A stretch of 64,000 nucleotides of DNA from Prevotella melaninogenica. Lineage in GTDB: Bacteria; Bacteroidota; Bacteroidia; Bacteroidales; Bacteroidaceae. The notes beneath the pieces were generated by a model that ran no database searches, had not been told where the DNA came from, and was given only the letters and a program-made list of their open reading frames with translations. The first letter of the stretch is position 1; every line of letters begins with the position of its first letter. Positions 41,885 through 51,544 of the stretch are shown here, piece after piece. The stretch covers positions 996,001-1,060,000 of the forward strand of contig NZ_CP072349.1 of assembly GCF_018127965.1 (NCBI RefSeq). The letters run 5' to 3'. The position numbers were made by a program, and so were the translations under genes.

Positions 41885-41988
41885 CTTTATAACTTGACGT
41901 AGCCCGCTACGTCTGCGCCCAAATAACAAACAAGATGCTCAATAATAAGACACAATATGTTTAGGCTCTAATGAACTATTTGGGTTAA
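41882..41988. repeat. 200-bp long-hairpin element, copy C (half, decayed)
   Basis: Matches the right half of copy B: GTCTTTATAACTTGACGTAG, CCGCTACGTCTGC, CAAGATGCTCAATAATAAGA, ATATGTTTAGGCTCTAATGA, TTTGGGTTAA. The left half is absent. Confidence 0.75.
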
Positions 41989-41994
41989 AAAGAA

Positions 41995-42030
41995 AAAGCG
42001 ATGACCTTCACAGGTGATCGCTTTCTTTAC
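41995..42030 (+). terminator. Hairpin with T-rich tail
   Basis: AAAGCGAT..ACCT / AGGT..ATCGCTTT followed by CTTTACT. There is no obvious gene to terminate; 42031-42400 shows nothing supported. Confidence 0.5.
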
Positions 42031-42403
42031 TCAATAGGTATTAGTCTTTTAAAGGTAAAAGATTGTTTTCAGGATAACAGTCACAAAGATATATTATTTT
42101 CGCGTCACATGCAAACTTTTAGTAGATTATTTTTCATTATAATGATGTGTGCGAACACATGTTTATGCAAAATCTGTTTTTTAACAAAATAAGTCTCGAA
42201 CTTCTTGTTTCATAAGGGTTTTTGTTATTTAAAAGTTCAGAAATTTAAGTTATTCAACTTGTATATTAATAGTCTTTTGTAATGCTATATGAATAGTTGC
42301 GCGTCTATACTTTTTCATCACACAACCATTCCTTTTGTATAATAATTTATCCATTAATATGCTTTTGTTATCCATAGTATTTCCTTTATTCATAGATTAT
42401 AAT

Positions 42404-42411
42404 TAACTTTG
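42404..42411 (+). promoter_or_regulatory. -7 box of the sialate O-acetylesterase gene
   Basis: TAACTTTG 65 bp before the start codon. Confidence 0.5.
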
Positions 42412-42475
42412 CAAAGAATTTATGTATAACTAAAATATTAAGTAAAAGCAAAACCTTCCATTACTACATTTATAA

Positions 42476-44557
42476 ATGATTATGAAGAAAAGAACAATCG
42501 TGTTGTTAGGACTGCTCCTTATGGTTTTGACTGCTGCTGCAAGCGGCAAAATCAAGGTAGCATGTGTAGGCAATAGTGTGACATGGGGGATGACAATTAT
42601 CGATAGAGAAAAGAATTGTTATCCAGCACAACTACAGAAGCTGTTAGGAGATAAATATGAAGTCAGAAACTTCGGACACTCTGGAACGACACTACTACAA
42701 CATGGACATTGTCCCTATGTCGACCAACAAGAGTACCAAGACGCTTTGAACTTCAAGGCAGACCTTGTCATTATCCACCTTGGGCTCAATGATACCGACC
42801 CACGAAACTGGCCTGAGTACAGTGAAGAATTTAATGCTGATTACATCCGTTTGATTGATAGTTTCCGTCAGGCGAATCCTAAAGCAAAGATTTGGATTTG
42901 TCTTATGACCCCTATCTTTGATCGTCATCCACGTTTTGAGAGTGGTACACGCGACTGGCATGCGCAGATTCAGAAACATATACGACAAGTGGCTACCGCG
43001 ACACGAGTTCCACTCATTGACTTGAATACACCTTTATATAGTCGTCCCGACCTTCTTGCCGATGCCATTCACCCGAATGCTGAGGGTGCAAAGATTATTG
43101 CAGAGACAGTCTATGGAGCCTTAACAGGCAACTATGGTGGGCTTGCCCTGTCCCTATTGTATACAGATGGCATGGTTATTCAGCGCAACAAGCCTATTGT
43201 TTTCCGCGGAAAAGCAAATGCAGGTGAAACGGTTAAGGTCAACTTCAATGGCCATATGCTTTCAGCTATAACAAATGATGCAGGAAAGTGGAAGGTCACC
43301 TTCCCTGCAGAGAAAGCTGGTGGACCTTATAAAGCCCAAATAAGTACGAAGAAAGAAAAGCTTACTATTAAAGACATATACGTAGGTGAAGTATGGCTTT
43401 GCTCAGGACAGTCAAACATGGAGTTACCAGTAAATGCTGTACAGAGCAAGACTCAAGACTTGAATGAGGCTGACAGTCAGACACACTTACATCTTTTTAA
43501 TATGTCAGCTATCTACCCAACAACTGCCGTAGCATGGTCTGCTAATGCTTGCGACTCTGTCAATCGTCATCAATACCTCCATATTGGACCATGGCGTAAC
43601 TGCTCTCGAGAATCTTTGGGTGGCTTCTCAGCTGTAGCTTATCACTTTGGAAAGAAGTTAGCAGACAGTTTGCAGGTCCCAGTAGGTATCATCTGTAATG
43701 CTGTTGGTGGTACCACTACAGAGTCATGGATTGACCGCCATACATTAGAACAACGTATGCCAGCTATTCTTCGTGATTGGTATCATGGAGATTTCGGCAT
43801 GAAATGGGCACGTGAGCGAGCATTGCAAAACATCAGCGTAAGCAAGAGCCCACTGCAACGTCACCCTTATGCACCTGCTTATATGTTCGAAACAGGTATG
43901 CTTCCACTAAAAGGATATAGTATCAAGGGAGTTGTTTGGTACCAAGGTGAATCCAACGCACATAACATGGAACTACACGAACGCCTCTTCCCGATGTTAC
44001 ATAAGAGTTGGCGTAACTTCTTCCATAACCCAGAGCTACCATTTTATTTCGTACAGCTCTCCAGCCTGAATCGCCCTTCATGGCCACGTTTCCGCGATTC
44101 TCAGCGTCGTATGGCATCAAGGCTACGTAATACCTGGATGGCTATTACAACAGACGTAGGTGATTCCTTAGATGTGCATTACACGAATAAAAAGCCTGTC
44201 GGTGAGCGACTTGGCTTACAGGCTTTACACCATAGTTATGACTACAACATAGAATCTGATGGTCCTATCTGCCATTCTGTATCAGTAAAAGACAATGGAC
44301 TTGAATTGCAGTTTATTCACGCAAAGTCACTATCTGCTAAGGGTGGCCGCCTTATTGGCTTTGAGGTAGCAGGTGCAGATGGCATCTATTATCCAGCAGA
44401 AGCACAAATAACATCATCTAACACAATTCTTGTTAGATCATCTTCTGTACCACGTCCACTTTATATTCGTTATGGATGGCAACCTTTTACACGTGCCAAC
44501 CTTGTGAATGAGGTAGGATTACCATGTAGTACATTCCAATGGGCAGTAAAGAAATAA
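42476..44557 (+). CDS. Two-domain SGNH esterase: GDSL hydrolase fused to sialate O-acetylesterase
   Basis: 693 aa with a signal peptide (about 1-23, ends TAAASG), so exported. Domain 1 (about 25-215) is a GDSL/SGNH hydrolase: ACVGNSVTWG (Ser), GLND (Asn), DAIHPNAEG (Asp-His). Domain 2 (about 225-690) is a sialate O-acetylesterase: EVWLCSGQSNMELPV (Ser), GGTTTESW, GVVWYQGESNAH. It should strip O-acetyl groups from sialic acids on host mucins so that sialidases can act. The ATG two codons later (42482) could also be the start. A sulfatase gene follows after a terminator. Confidence 0.9.
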   Translation: MIMKKRTIVLLGLLLMVLTAAASGKIKVACVGNSVTWGMTIIDREKNCYPAQLQKLLGDKYEVRNFGHSGTTLLQHGHCPYVDQQEYQDALNFKADLVIIHLGLNDTDPRNWPEYSEEFNADYIRLIDSFRQANPKAKIWICLMTPIFDRHPRFESGTRDWHAQIQKHIRQVATATRVPLIDLNTPLYSRPDLLADAIHPNAEGAKIIAETVYGALTGNYGGLALSLLYTDGMVIQRNKPIVFRGKANAGETVKVNFNGHMLSAITNDAGKWKVTFPAEKAGGPYKAQISTKKEKLTIKDIYVGEVWLCSGQSNMELPVNAVQSKTQDLNEADSQTHLHLFNMSAIYPTTAVAWSANACDSVNRHQYLHIGPWRNCSRESLGGFSAVAYHFGKKLADSLQVPVGIICNAVGGTTTESWIDRHTLEQRMPAILRDWYHGDFGMKWARERALQNISVSKSPLQRHPYAPAYMFETGMLPLKGYSIKGVVWYQGESNAHNMELHERLFPMLHKSWRNFFHNPELPFYFVQLSSLNRPSWPRFRDSQRRMASRLRNTWMAITTDVGDSLDVHYTNKKPVGERLGLQALHHSYDYNIESDGPICHSVSVKDNGLELQFIHAKSLSAKGGRLIGFEVAGADGIYYPAEAQITSSNTILVRSSSVPRPLYIRYGWQPFTRANLVNEVGLPCSTFQWAVKK

Positions 44558-44601
44558 GGGTTTTATAACCATCGTTCTTTGTTTAGAAAAATGATACAAT
44601 T

Positions 44602-44638
44602 AAGTCAGACTGACCGCAGTCTGACTTTCTTATTTTAT
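44602..44638 (+). terminator. Terminator after the esterase gene
   Basis: Perfect 10-bp stem AAGTCAGACT/AGTCTGACTT with a 6-base loop, then TCTTATTTT. Confidence 0.88.
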
Positions 44639-44834
44639 TAAAACTGTTCCAGACAGAATCCTATTTACTATATTACACAAATAAACTTTTCTCCCTTTTT
44701 AATCCTTGATGTATCTCTAAATCTTTGAGAATTTAACCATATCATGCATCTACTATAGGACACTCTCAATAGCTTTATAGCAAAAGAATTTAAGAACTTC
44801 ATCATATTTATGTGGTGATTAGCAACTTTCTTTT

Positions 44835-44842
44835 TAACTTTG
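44835..44842 (+). promoter_or_regulatory. -7 box of the sulfatase gene
   Basis: TAACTTTG 26 bp before the start codon at 44868. Confidence 0.55.
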
Positions 44843-44867
44843 TAGTCTATCTAAAAAACCCCTATCA

Positions 44868-46430
44868 ATGATTGATACAACAATGAGCAACTATACCTTA
44901 TATAATTCAAAGCACTCTTCTACCCTATTGGTTACAGCTTCAATAGCAGTTCTTGGCGTGTCCCTCCCAGCCAAAGCACAACAAGTAAACACACAACCCA
45001 ATATTATCTTGTTCATGGTAGACGACATGGGATGGCAGGACACATCCCTTCCCTTTGCCGATTCGATTACTGCCAATAATCGGAAATACGATACACCTAA
45101 TATGGAAAGACTTGCCTCCGAGGGGATGATGTTCACAGATGCTTATGCAACTCCTATCAGTTCGCCCTCCAGATGTAGTCTGATGACAGGTATGAATATG
45201 GCTCGCCATCGGGTAACGAATTGGACTTTACATCGCGATAAGATGACAGATGGGAAACGAGATGGCGTAACATTACCTGATTGGAATTATAATGGTATTG
45301 CGCAAAGCGGTAATGTCGAACATACTACAAAGGCAATATCCTTTGTACAACTCCTAAAAAATGCAGGCTATCACACCATACATTGCGGAAAAGCTCACTG
45401 GGGAGCTATTGACACTCCGGGTGAGAATCCATGCCATTTTGGCTTTGACGTAAACATTACAGGTACGGCAGCTGGTGGATTAGCTACCTATTTAAGCGAA
45501 CGTAACTATGGTTTTACAAAAGAGGGCAAGCCCACATCTCCATTCGCTATCCCAGGCTTGGAACGTTATTGGGGTACTGGTATCTTTGCCACAGAAGCCC
45601 TTACACAAGAGGCAATAGCATCATTAGAGAAGGCTAAGAAATACGACCAACCTTTCTATCTCTATATGTCTCATTACGCTGTGCACGTCCCAATCGATCG
45701 AGATATGCGTTTTTATCCTACGTATCGTGCACGTGGCCTTTCGGAGAAGGAAGCTGCTTACGCTTCATTGATTGCAGGAATGGATAAAAGTTTGGGAGAT
45801 CTCATGGATTGGGTAGCAAAGGCAGGACTTAAGCGAGAGACAATCATCATCTTTATGAGCGATAATGGAGGACTCGCCTCATCATCCTATTGGCGGGATG
45901 GAGAACTTTACACGCAGAATGCACCACTCAAGAGTGGTAAAGGTTCTCTGTATGAAGGAGGTATAAGAGTTCCCTTTATTGTAAAATGGAACAATATTGT
46001 AAAACCAAATACTCGTTCACATACACCTATCATCATAGAGGACCTCTACCCCACCTTACTCTCCATGGCGGGTATTAAGAACTATCATGTACCACAAAGA
46101 ATAGACGGACAAGATATTACACCTATTCTTCGTGGTAAACAACAAGGTGATAAGAAGCGACAACTAATATGGAACTATCCTAACATTTGGGATGGAGAGG
46201 GATTGGGAATCAGTCTTAATTGTGCCATTCGTGAAGGGCAATGGAAATTGATTTATTCGTATCTTACAGGTCAAAAAGAACTATATGATCTATCAAACGA
46301 TCTGTCTGAGAAGAACGACCTTGCCTCTTCACATCCTCAACTCGTTGCTCGCCTTTACAGACATCTCACATCTAAATTGCACAAAATGAATGCACAGAAA
46401 CCAATCGTGGAGGGTGAAAAAAGAAAATAA
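44868..46430 (+). CDS. Serine-type sulfatase
   Basis: 520 aa exported S1-family sulfatase (signal about 1-37, ending PAKAQ). The metal site starts NIILFMVDDMGWQD, and the nucleophile motif is ISSPSRCSLMTG, i.e. S-x-P-x-R, so formylglycine would be formed from serine by an anaerobic sulfatase-maturating enzyme. Later FMSDNGG and PLKSGKGSLYEGGIRVPFI complete the site. Likely substrates are sulfated mucin or glycosaminoglycan sugars; the exact one cannot be told. It may have a second start at 44883 (MSNYTLYN). Confidence 0.93.
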   Translation: MIDTTMSNYTLYNSKHSSTLLVTASIAVLGVSLPAKAQQVNTQPNIILFMVDDMGWQDTSLPFADSITANNRKYDTPNMERLASEGMMFTDAYATPISSPSRCSLMTGMNMARHRVTNWTLHRDKMTDGKRDGVTLPDWNYNGIAQSGNVEHTTKAISFVQLLKNAGYHTIHCGKAHWGAIDTPGENPCHFGFDVNITGTAAGGLATYLSERNYGFTKEGKPTSPFAIPGLERYWGTGIFATEALTQEAIASLEKAKKYDQPFYLYMSHYAVHVPIDRDMRFYPTYRARGLSEKEAAYASLIAGMDKSLGDLMDWVAKAGLKRETIIIFMSDNGGLASSSYWRDGELYTQNAPLKSGKGSLYEGGIRVPFIVKWNNIVKPNTRSHTPIIIEDLYPTLLSMAGIKNYHVPQRIDGQDITPILRGKQQGDKKRQLIWNYPNIWDGEGLGISLNCAIREGQWKLIYSYLTGQKELYDLSNDLSEKNDLASSHPQLVARLYRHLTSKLHKMNAQKPIVEGEKRK

Positions 46431-46661
46431 GATTTGTTAGTTTAAGTAGACATAAGTTATTCATTGAATTTTATTTCAACTGCACTATTCTACTCTTATA
46501 GGATAAAAGAGAGAATAGTATCTCCTTAGAATAGTATCTTATCAACTTTACGAAATAAGCTACTGACCCAATAGGTGAAGTACGTTCTTTGTAGTACAAC
46601 TTATTTATAACAATAAGTTGAACCTACTTTGGTGATATTTTGCAAGATGTTTAGCGCTCAG

Positions 46662-46738
46662 TACAATTGGTGTTAACCAACAACACAATATGTGCGGAGC
46701 ATCAACACGCTATGTACGGAATGACAACACATCAGCTG
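46662..46738. repeat. 22-bp-phased palindrome array, copy d (4 units)
   Basis: TACAATTGGTG (46662), CACAATATGTG (46684), CACGCTATGTA (46706) and CACATCAGCTG (46728), each 22 bp after the last; the later units are more degenerate. It lies between two converging genes. The rest of 46431-46843 holds only an imperfect hairpin (46484-46519). Confidence 0.7.
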
Positions 46739-46843
46739 AAGATTGTCAAAAAGTCTCGTTTTGGTTATTATAAAGAAGACTGTAAAATGCTTTATAAAGA
46801 ACTAATATAGGACAACTCTACCAAACAGCACTATAAAAACATC

Positions 46844-48601
46844 TTATTGATATAACACTTTATCATAGTCAATAGTCTTCAAAACAAGACGACGACGATT
46901 GTTGTTGAAACTTGGAGAGATGACATTCCTCTCTTCACAGTAGTCTTTTATCTTTATTCCAGCCAGATAAAGCAACAGATGTGGTAGGTCATCTGTCATA
47001 AACTTATTATTTCTTGCCAGCAATGTTTCCGTAAAGATCTTACGGTGTTTCTGCTTATATACAGGCGAACACCATATCCAGAAAGGTATTTCAAACTCTT
47101 CATGATACTTCTTGAGATTAATTTGTTCGACTTCAGTTAACCTACCAGCCATATTTACATCTTTACCATAGCAATCCTCTCCATGGTCAGACAAGTAGAC
47201 TATAATGGCATCCTTGTTACGGAACTGTTCTACTATCTTGTTCAATACAAAATCATTATAAAGCGTTGCATTATCGTAGTCTGCAATAGTTTGCTTCTCT
47301 TTATCTGTCAAGTCCATACGTTTATAATCCTTTATTCCAAACTTCTTCATATTACTTTTACAACGCAATGAGTATTGAAAATGCTGTCCTAAAAGATGAA
47401 AGATTATCAGTTGCGGCTTCTTATAGCTAATGATATCTTTATAATCTTTTAATAGGTCCTCATCATAGTTATGAATCGTGACATTTCTATAATCAAACAT
47501 TTGCTTGTTTAATTGTGGATGATTTAAGAAGAAACTACCTACAAGATTATTCGTCCAATCAGGTGTATAGTTAATACCATACGGAAATTGATTAGACAAG
47601 AAACTGACATGATATCCCGCCTTCTTAAACACTGCTGGAAAGAGTACATACTTACTCCATTCACCTTTCTCGTCAACGGATCGCAATGAGAATATTTGCT
47701 TGAACACTTTACTCGTTAGATTCCATGGTGAAACAACATTAGTAAACACTGCTAACGAATCTTTACCATTCATCATGGCAAGTTGATAAGGCGTTGTTGG
47801 CAAAGGATAGCCATACAGTTGAGAATGGTGTCGGTTGGCACTTTCACCTATAACAAGTACAATTGTAGGAGATGTGAAAGAACATGAATCTACTTTAATT
47901 TGCTGATTAGCCATAATGACTCCATCAACCTGCTTTGCTATCAAGTGGTTTGAATAAAGTCCATAAACAATACGTTCGACTGGATGATAAAGATGTGCAA
48001 ACCCATTAGTAACAGCAACCTCAAGTCCTGAAAGATTCTTAACAGTATAAAGCTGAACCTTATCATAAATACTTAAAGGCATTCCTACAAAGATTGTAAA
48101 CATTAAAACAAAGGCAACAAAAGATTGTTTGAGATAAGAGGTTGGAAACTTCATCTTCTTTACCGCCATAACAATATGACAGAGTGCAAAAAAAAGAATA
48201 ATATCAGCTGCAGAAAAGAAAAGTTTTAGATTAAGATATTGCAAGAAAAACTCTGTAGCCTCTCTGCCTGTAGTCTCTTGCGCTAAAAGAAGCATTGTCG
48301 GTGTAATTGGAGTATCAAAGAGTGTCTTACAACAAGTATCTATTATGGCTACCACATAAACAACACTACTCAACATAATCACCAACCCTTGACGTATTGT
48401 TTGTTGAAAAAGACTCAGTAAAAAACAAATAATATATAGATCCGCAATCAATTCTATATAACCAAAAACATTACGATGACTCACATTCGTAAAGGCACCA
48501 ACCAACAGCATAAACATAAAGAAAAGAGAATTCTCTTCTATTGGCTTTATCATCTTAGTTACAAAGGTACGTTTCATTTTCGTTTTATTGATTTGCTTCA
48601 T
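46844..48601 (-). CDS. Phosphoethanolamine transferase (EptA-like)
   Basis: 585 aa inner-membrane enzyme with about five N-terminal helices (to residue about 180) and a periplasmic alkaline-phosphatase-like domain. It shows IVLVIGESANRHHSQLYGYP followed by TTPYQ (nucleophile Thr region) and IVYLSDHGED (metal ligands). It should add phosphoethanolamine to lipid A or another glycolipid and so lower sensitivity to cationic peptides. Start at 48601; the promoter upstream of it supports this rather than the internal Met codons at 48577 and 48553. Confidence 0.88.
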   Translation of the reverse strand: MKQINKTKMKRTFVTKMIKPIEENSLFFMFMLLVGAFTNVSHRNVFGYIELIADLYIICFLLSLFQQTIRQGLVIMLSSVVYVVAIIDTCCKTLFDTPITPTMLLLAQETTGREATEFFLQYLNLKLFFSAADIILFFALCHIVMAVKKMKFPTSYLKQSFVAFVLMFTIFVGMPLSIYDKVQLYTVKNLSGLEVAVTNGFAHLYHPVERIVYGLYSNHLIAKQVDGVIMANQQIKVDSCSFTSPTIVLVIGESANRHHSQLYGYPLPTTPYQLAMMNGKDSLAVFTNVVSPWNLTSKVFKQIFSLRSVDEKGEWSKYVLFPAVFKKAGYHVSFLSNQFPYGINYTPDWTNNLVGSFFLNHPQLNKQMFDYRNVTIHNYDEDLLKDYKDIISYKKPQLIIFHLLGQHFQYSLRCKSNMKKFGIKDYKRMDLTDKEKQTIADYDNATLYNDFVLNKIVEQFRNKDAIIVYLSDHGEDCYGKDVNMAGRLTEVEQINLKKYHEEFEIPFWIWCSPVYKQKHRKIFTETLLARNNKFMTDDLPHLLLYLAGIKIKDYCEERNVISPSFNNNRRRLVLKTIDYDKVLYQ

Positions 48602-48653
48602 TCTGTTTTATCCTATCATGATCTTAACATGCTATAATAATCAGGATTAGTTA

Positions 48654-48685
48654 CAAAGGTACAAAATAGCATCCGTATTTTCAAA
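48654..48685 (-). promoter_or_regulatory. Promoter of the phosphoethanolamine transferase gene
   Basis: Minus-strand TTTG (48682-48685), about 20-bp spacer, TACCTTTG (48654-48661). A second TACCTTTG lies inside the coding region at 48562-48569. Confidence 0.75.
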
Positions 48686-48749
48686 TAATTGTTATTTACA
48701 TAAGCGTTATAAATATATACATTATACCATAATTCTATATTGATTGTCT

Positions 48750-48850
48750 ATTTATGTAACTTAACATAGCTCGCTATACCTTTAACCCAAAGATAGACAA
48801 GCTGCTCAATTATAAAACAAAAGCAGTTTAGGCTTTAACAGGCAGTTTAG
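48750..48850. repeat. 200-bp long-hairpin element, copy D (half, strongly decayed)
   Basis: TGTAACTTAACATAGCTCGC, AGCTGCTCAATTATAAAACA and GTTTAGGCTTTAACAGG align with the same half of the element as copy C, with many changes. Confidence 0.6.
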
Positions 48851-48891
48851 CTTAAAAGGATAATTATAACTACTAATCCTAATCATAAAAA

Positions 48892-48922
48892 CGGTGAGCA
48901 CATACCAACATGTAGCTCACCG
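48892..48922 (-). terminator. Terminator of the alanine symporter gene
   Basis: Perfect 8-bp stem CGGTGAGC/GCTCACCG with a 15-base loop; read on the minus strand it is followed by TTTTTATG. Confidence 0.75.
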
Positions 48923-49013
48923 CTCAAAATAGTTGTTTATTCTTCAATTGATTGGTTTCAACATAATAAGAAGAAACATCAAAAGAAAATAACGATAGAA
49001 GTTGACAAAAGGC

Positions 49014-50366
49014 TTAAGAATTATTTTCTTTTCTGTTTGCCAAGAAGTTCTTGTATATTTTCTTTACCTGAGGTGCAAGGAAAATAATACCAATAAGGTT
49101 AGGAATTACCATCAGACCGTTGAAGGTATCTGCCAATTCCCATACCATATCTGCTGCAAAAAGACAGCCAAGAAAAACAAAGAGAACAACAAGTGCACGA
49201 TAAGAAAGAATACCCTTCTTACCAAACATAAACTTGATATTCATCTCAGCAAACATATACCATCCAATAATTGTTGTAAAAGCAAAGAAGATTAGACTGA
49301 TGGCAAGGAAGATAATTCCACCATTTCCAAAAGCTATCTCGAAACCTTCTTGCGTAATAGCAACCGATTTTAAGCTTAGATTTTGGAAAGAACCTGTCAG
49401 CATAATGACAAAAGCTGTTGATGTACAGATAAGAACGGTATCAACAAAAACACCTGCCATAGCTACAAATCCCTGCTCAGAAGGGTCTTTAACATCAGCC
49501 AAAGCGTGAGCATGAGGTGTTGAACCCATACCAGCCTCATTCGAAAACAGACCACGAGCAACACCATAGCGAATGGCATATTTCATCACCGTACCAGCGG
49601 CTCCACCTGCTGCTGACTTCATAGAGAAAGCATCCTGGAAGATTGTGCGGATAACATGAGGCAACTGATCAGCAAACATGTAAATGATGACAAGCGAACC
49701 CAAGATATACACAATTGCCATGAAAGGAACTAAGAGTTCGGCAATAGCGGTGATTCGGCGTTGTCCTCCAATAATTACTACACCCACAACAGCTGCTAAA
49801 ACGATACCTATTATATAAGAAGGTATATGGAAAGCATTATTCAAAGCTATTGAGATAGAGTTTGCTTGTACCATATTTCCAACGAATCCCAAAGCAAGAA
49901 CAATAGCAACAGAAAAACAAACAGCAAGCCACTTACTACCAAGTCCATAATAAAGATAATAGGCTGAGCCTCCAACCGTCTCGCCATGATACTCTTTCTT
50001 ATACTTCTGAGCAAGTACTGCCTCAGAGAAAATGGTGCTCATTCCTAACAATGCAGATACCCACATCCAGAAGATAGCTCCCATACCACCACTTGCAATA
50101 GCTGTTGCCACACCACCAATATTACCAGTACCAACTTGAGCGGCTACAGCTGTGGCTAATGCTTGAAATGAATTAACTTTTGTTTCACCAGGCTTTCGCT
50201 TCTTGAATACTGGACCGAAAGCATACTTAAACGCCAAATTTAGATGGCGAATCTGTGGGAAACCAAGGTAGACAGTATAGAAAATGCCTACTCCTAACAA
50301 TGCGTACATGAGAAAACTATTCCACAAAAACTCATTGAACGCTTTTACATAGTCTAATACATTCAT
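49014..50366 (-). CDS. Alanine/glycine:sodium symporter (AGCS family)
   Basis: 450 aa inner-membrane transporter that takes up alanine or glycine with sodium. It shows the AGCS hallmark VGTGNIGGVATAIASGGMGA near residue 80 and FSNEAGMGSTPHAHALAD (substrate-site region). About ten transmembrane helices. Monocistronic with its own promoter. Confidence 0.93.
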   Translation of the reverse strand: MNVLDYVKAFNEFLWNSFLMYALLGVGIFYTVYLGFPQIRHLNLAFKYAFGPVFKKRKPGETKVNSFQALATAVAAQVGTGNIGGVATAIASGGMGAIFWMWVSALLGMSTIFSEAVLAQKYKKEYHGETVGGSAYYLYYGLGSKWLAVCFSVAIVLALGFVGNMVQANSISIALNNAFHIPSYIIGIVLAAVVGVVIIGGQRRITAIAELLVPFMAIVYILGSLVIIYMFADQLPHVIRTIFQDAFSMKSAAGGAAGTVMKYAIRYGVARGLFSNEAGMGSTPHAHALADVKDPSEQGFVAMAGVFVDTVLICTSTAFVIMLTGSFQNLSLKSVAITQEGFEIAFGNGGIIFLAISLIFFAFTTIIGWYMFAEMNIKFMFGKKGILSYRALVVLFVFLGCLFAADMVWELADTFNGLMVIPNLIGIIFLAPQVKKIYKNFLANRKENNS

Positions 50367-50456
50367 CGGCTACATAGTTTAGATATTAGTAATAGATTAG
50401 TGGATAATACCACATTAGATTGTTTAGTAACAGATTAAATAATCAATCTTACGCCA

Positions 50457-50487
50457 CAAATATAGTATTTTATCTTTTACAAAGCAA
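50457..50487 (-). promoter_or_regulatory. Promoter of the alanine symporter gene
   Basis: Minus-strand TTG (50485-50487), 20-bp spacer, TATATTTG (50457-50464). Confidence 0.7.
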
Positions 50488-50789
50488 CTATAAAAGCAAC
50501 TTTTTGAGTTAATCACAGAATTACTTTTGTATTAACATTTTCATCATGTAGAGCTCAATATAATGCTATCTTATTATCTAATTAACGGTGTAATTATCAT
50601 TCATAAACTCTCTTATATCCCTCACCTACCTACATTGAAAATCTCATCATGAAATACTTCAACTATACATACCGCATTGAAAAGACTTTACATAAATCTA
50701 AATGAACCTATTAAAATAAAGACAAAAAACACACGTAAATATCATCTTTCTAACCAACAGGGAATCAACCACTTAAGCTAAGGCATTTC
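50488..50789. other. Gene-free stretch, nothing recognised
   Basis: AT-rich; no ORF, RNA or repeat identified. Confidence 0.4.
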
Positions 50790-50922
50790 AAAAGATGCTT
50801 AATAGGCTTCTTAAAGGGCGTTAGTAAGACCTCAAAAGAGCGTCTTTTGAAAGCCTATTGGGCGTTAATTGAATGCTAAAAGAGCAAATATTAATAACGA
50901 GATAACTCAAAATATTTTACAA
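50790..50922. repeat. GCTTAATTGG element, copy e
   Basis: AAAAGATGCTTAATAGGCTT, AAAGGGCGTTAGTAAGACCT, AGCGTCTTTTGAAAGCCTAT, GGGCGTTAATTG, then AATATTTTACAAA. GCTTAATAGGCTT and AAGCCTATT form the inverted arms. Confidence 0.78.
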
Positions 50923-50982
50923 ATATAAAATAAACAGAAAATAAACTACTCTAACTAAGATTGTATCGGATGATATGTTAGC

Positions 50983-51172
50983 TTAACCCAAATCGGTCAT
51001 TAGAGCCTAAACATATTTTGTTTTATTATCGAGCTGATTGTTTGGCTTTGTAATGCAGACGTAGCGGGCTACGTCAAGTTACAAAGACACACAAGATGCC
51101 GATAAAAAATAAAAGATGTTTAGAAACAACACTATAGTAATAAGAATTATACATAACCGATTTGGGGTTAAC
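50983..51172. repeat. 200-bp long-hairpin element, copy E (right end shortened)
   Basis: Left end identical to copy A (TTAACCCAAATCGGTCATTAG minus flank). Right end trimmed to ACCGATTTGGGGTTAA. The centre is the best hairpin of all: CTTTGTAA (51046) and TTACAAAG (51079) enclose GACGTAG-CGGG-CTACGTC (51058-51075). Confidence 0.85.
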
Positions 51173-51265
51173 TCTTATCCTGCTAAAAATCATCATGTCT
51201 CACACTAAAAGATTTCATCAAATAGCCATGTATTAATAAAAAGGCACAAGAAAAGTTATAAATAA

Positions 51266-51297
51266 TTTGGAATTATCAGAAATTCTTGTTACCTTTG
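51266..51297 (+). promoter_or_regulatory. Promoter of tRNA-Lys
   Basis: TTTG (51266-51269), 20-bp spacer, TACCTTTG (51290-51297). Confidence 0.8.
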
Positions 51298-51322
51298 CAC
51301 TCGCTTTATAAAAGCATAGGGA

Positions 51323-51395
51323 GATTCGCTAGCTCAGCTGGTAGAGCACAACACTTTTAATGTTGGGGTCATGGGTTCGAGCCCCATGCGAATCA
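51323..51395 (+). tRNA. tRNA-Lys (TTT)
   Basis: 73-nt cloverleaf: acceptor GATTCGC/GCGAATC, D-arm GCTC..GAGC, anticodon loop ACTTTTAA, T-arm GGGTTCGAGCCC, discriminator A; no encoded CCA. Confidence 0.96.
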
Positions 51396-51544
51396 CTGAG
51401 ACAAGAGGAATATCTGTAAGGGTATTCCTCTTTTGTTGTATTGATAATCAGTATATTAAATCATCATAAGCTAATGTCTTAATATTGTTAATGATACGAA
51501 TTAGTTTCATTAATCTTGCATTCTCTCACTGATAGTTACTTTTA

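Noticed and set aside
42001..42192. 63-codon ORF after hairpin element C
   Set aside because: Starts inside a terminator-like hairpin and has no recognisable features or promoter.
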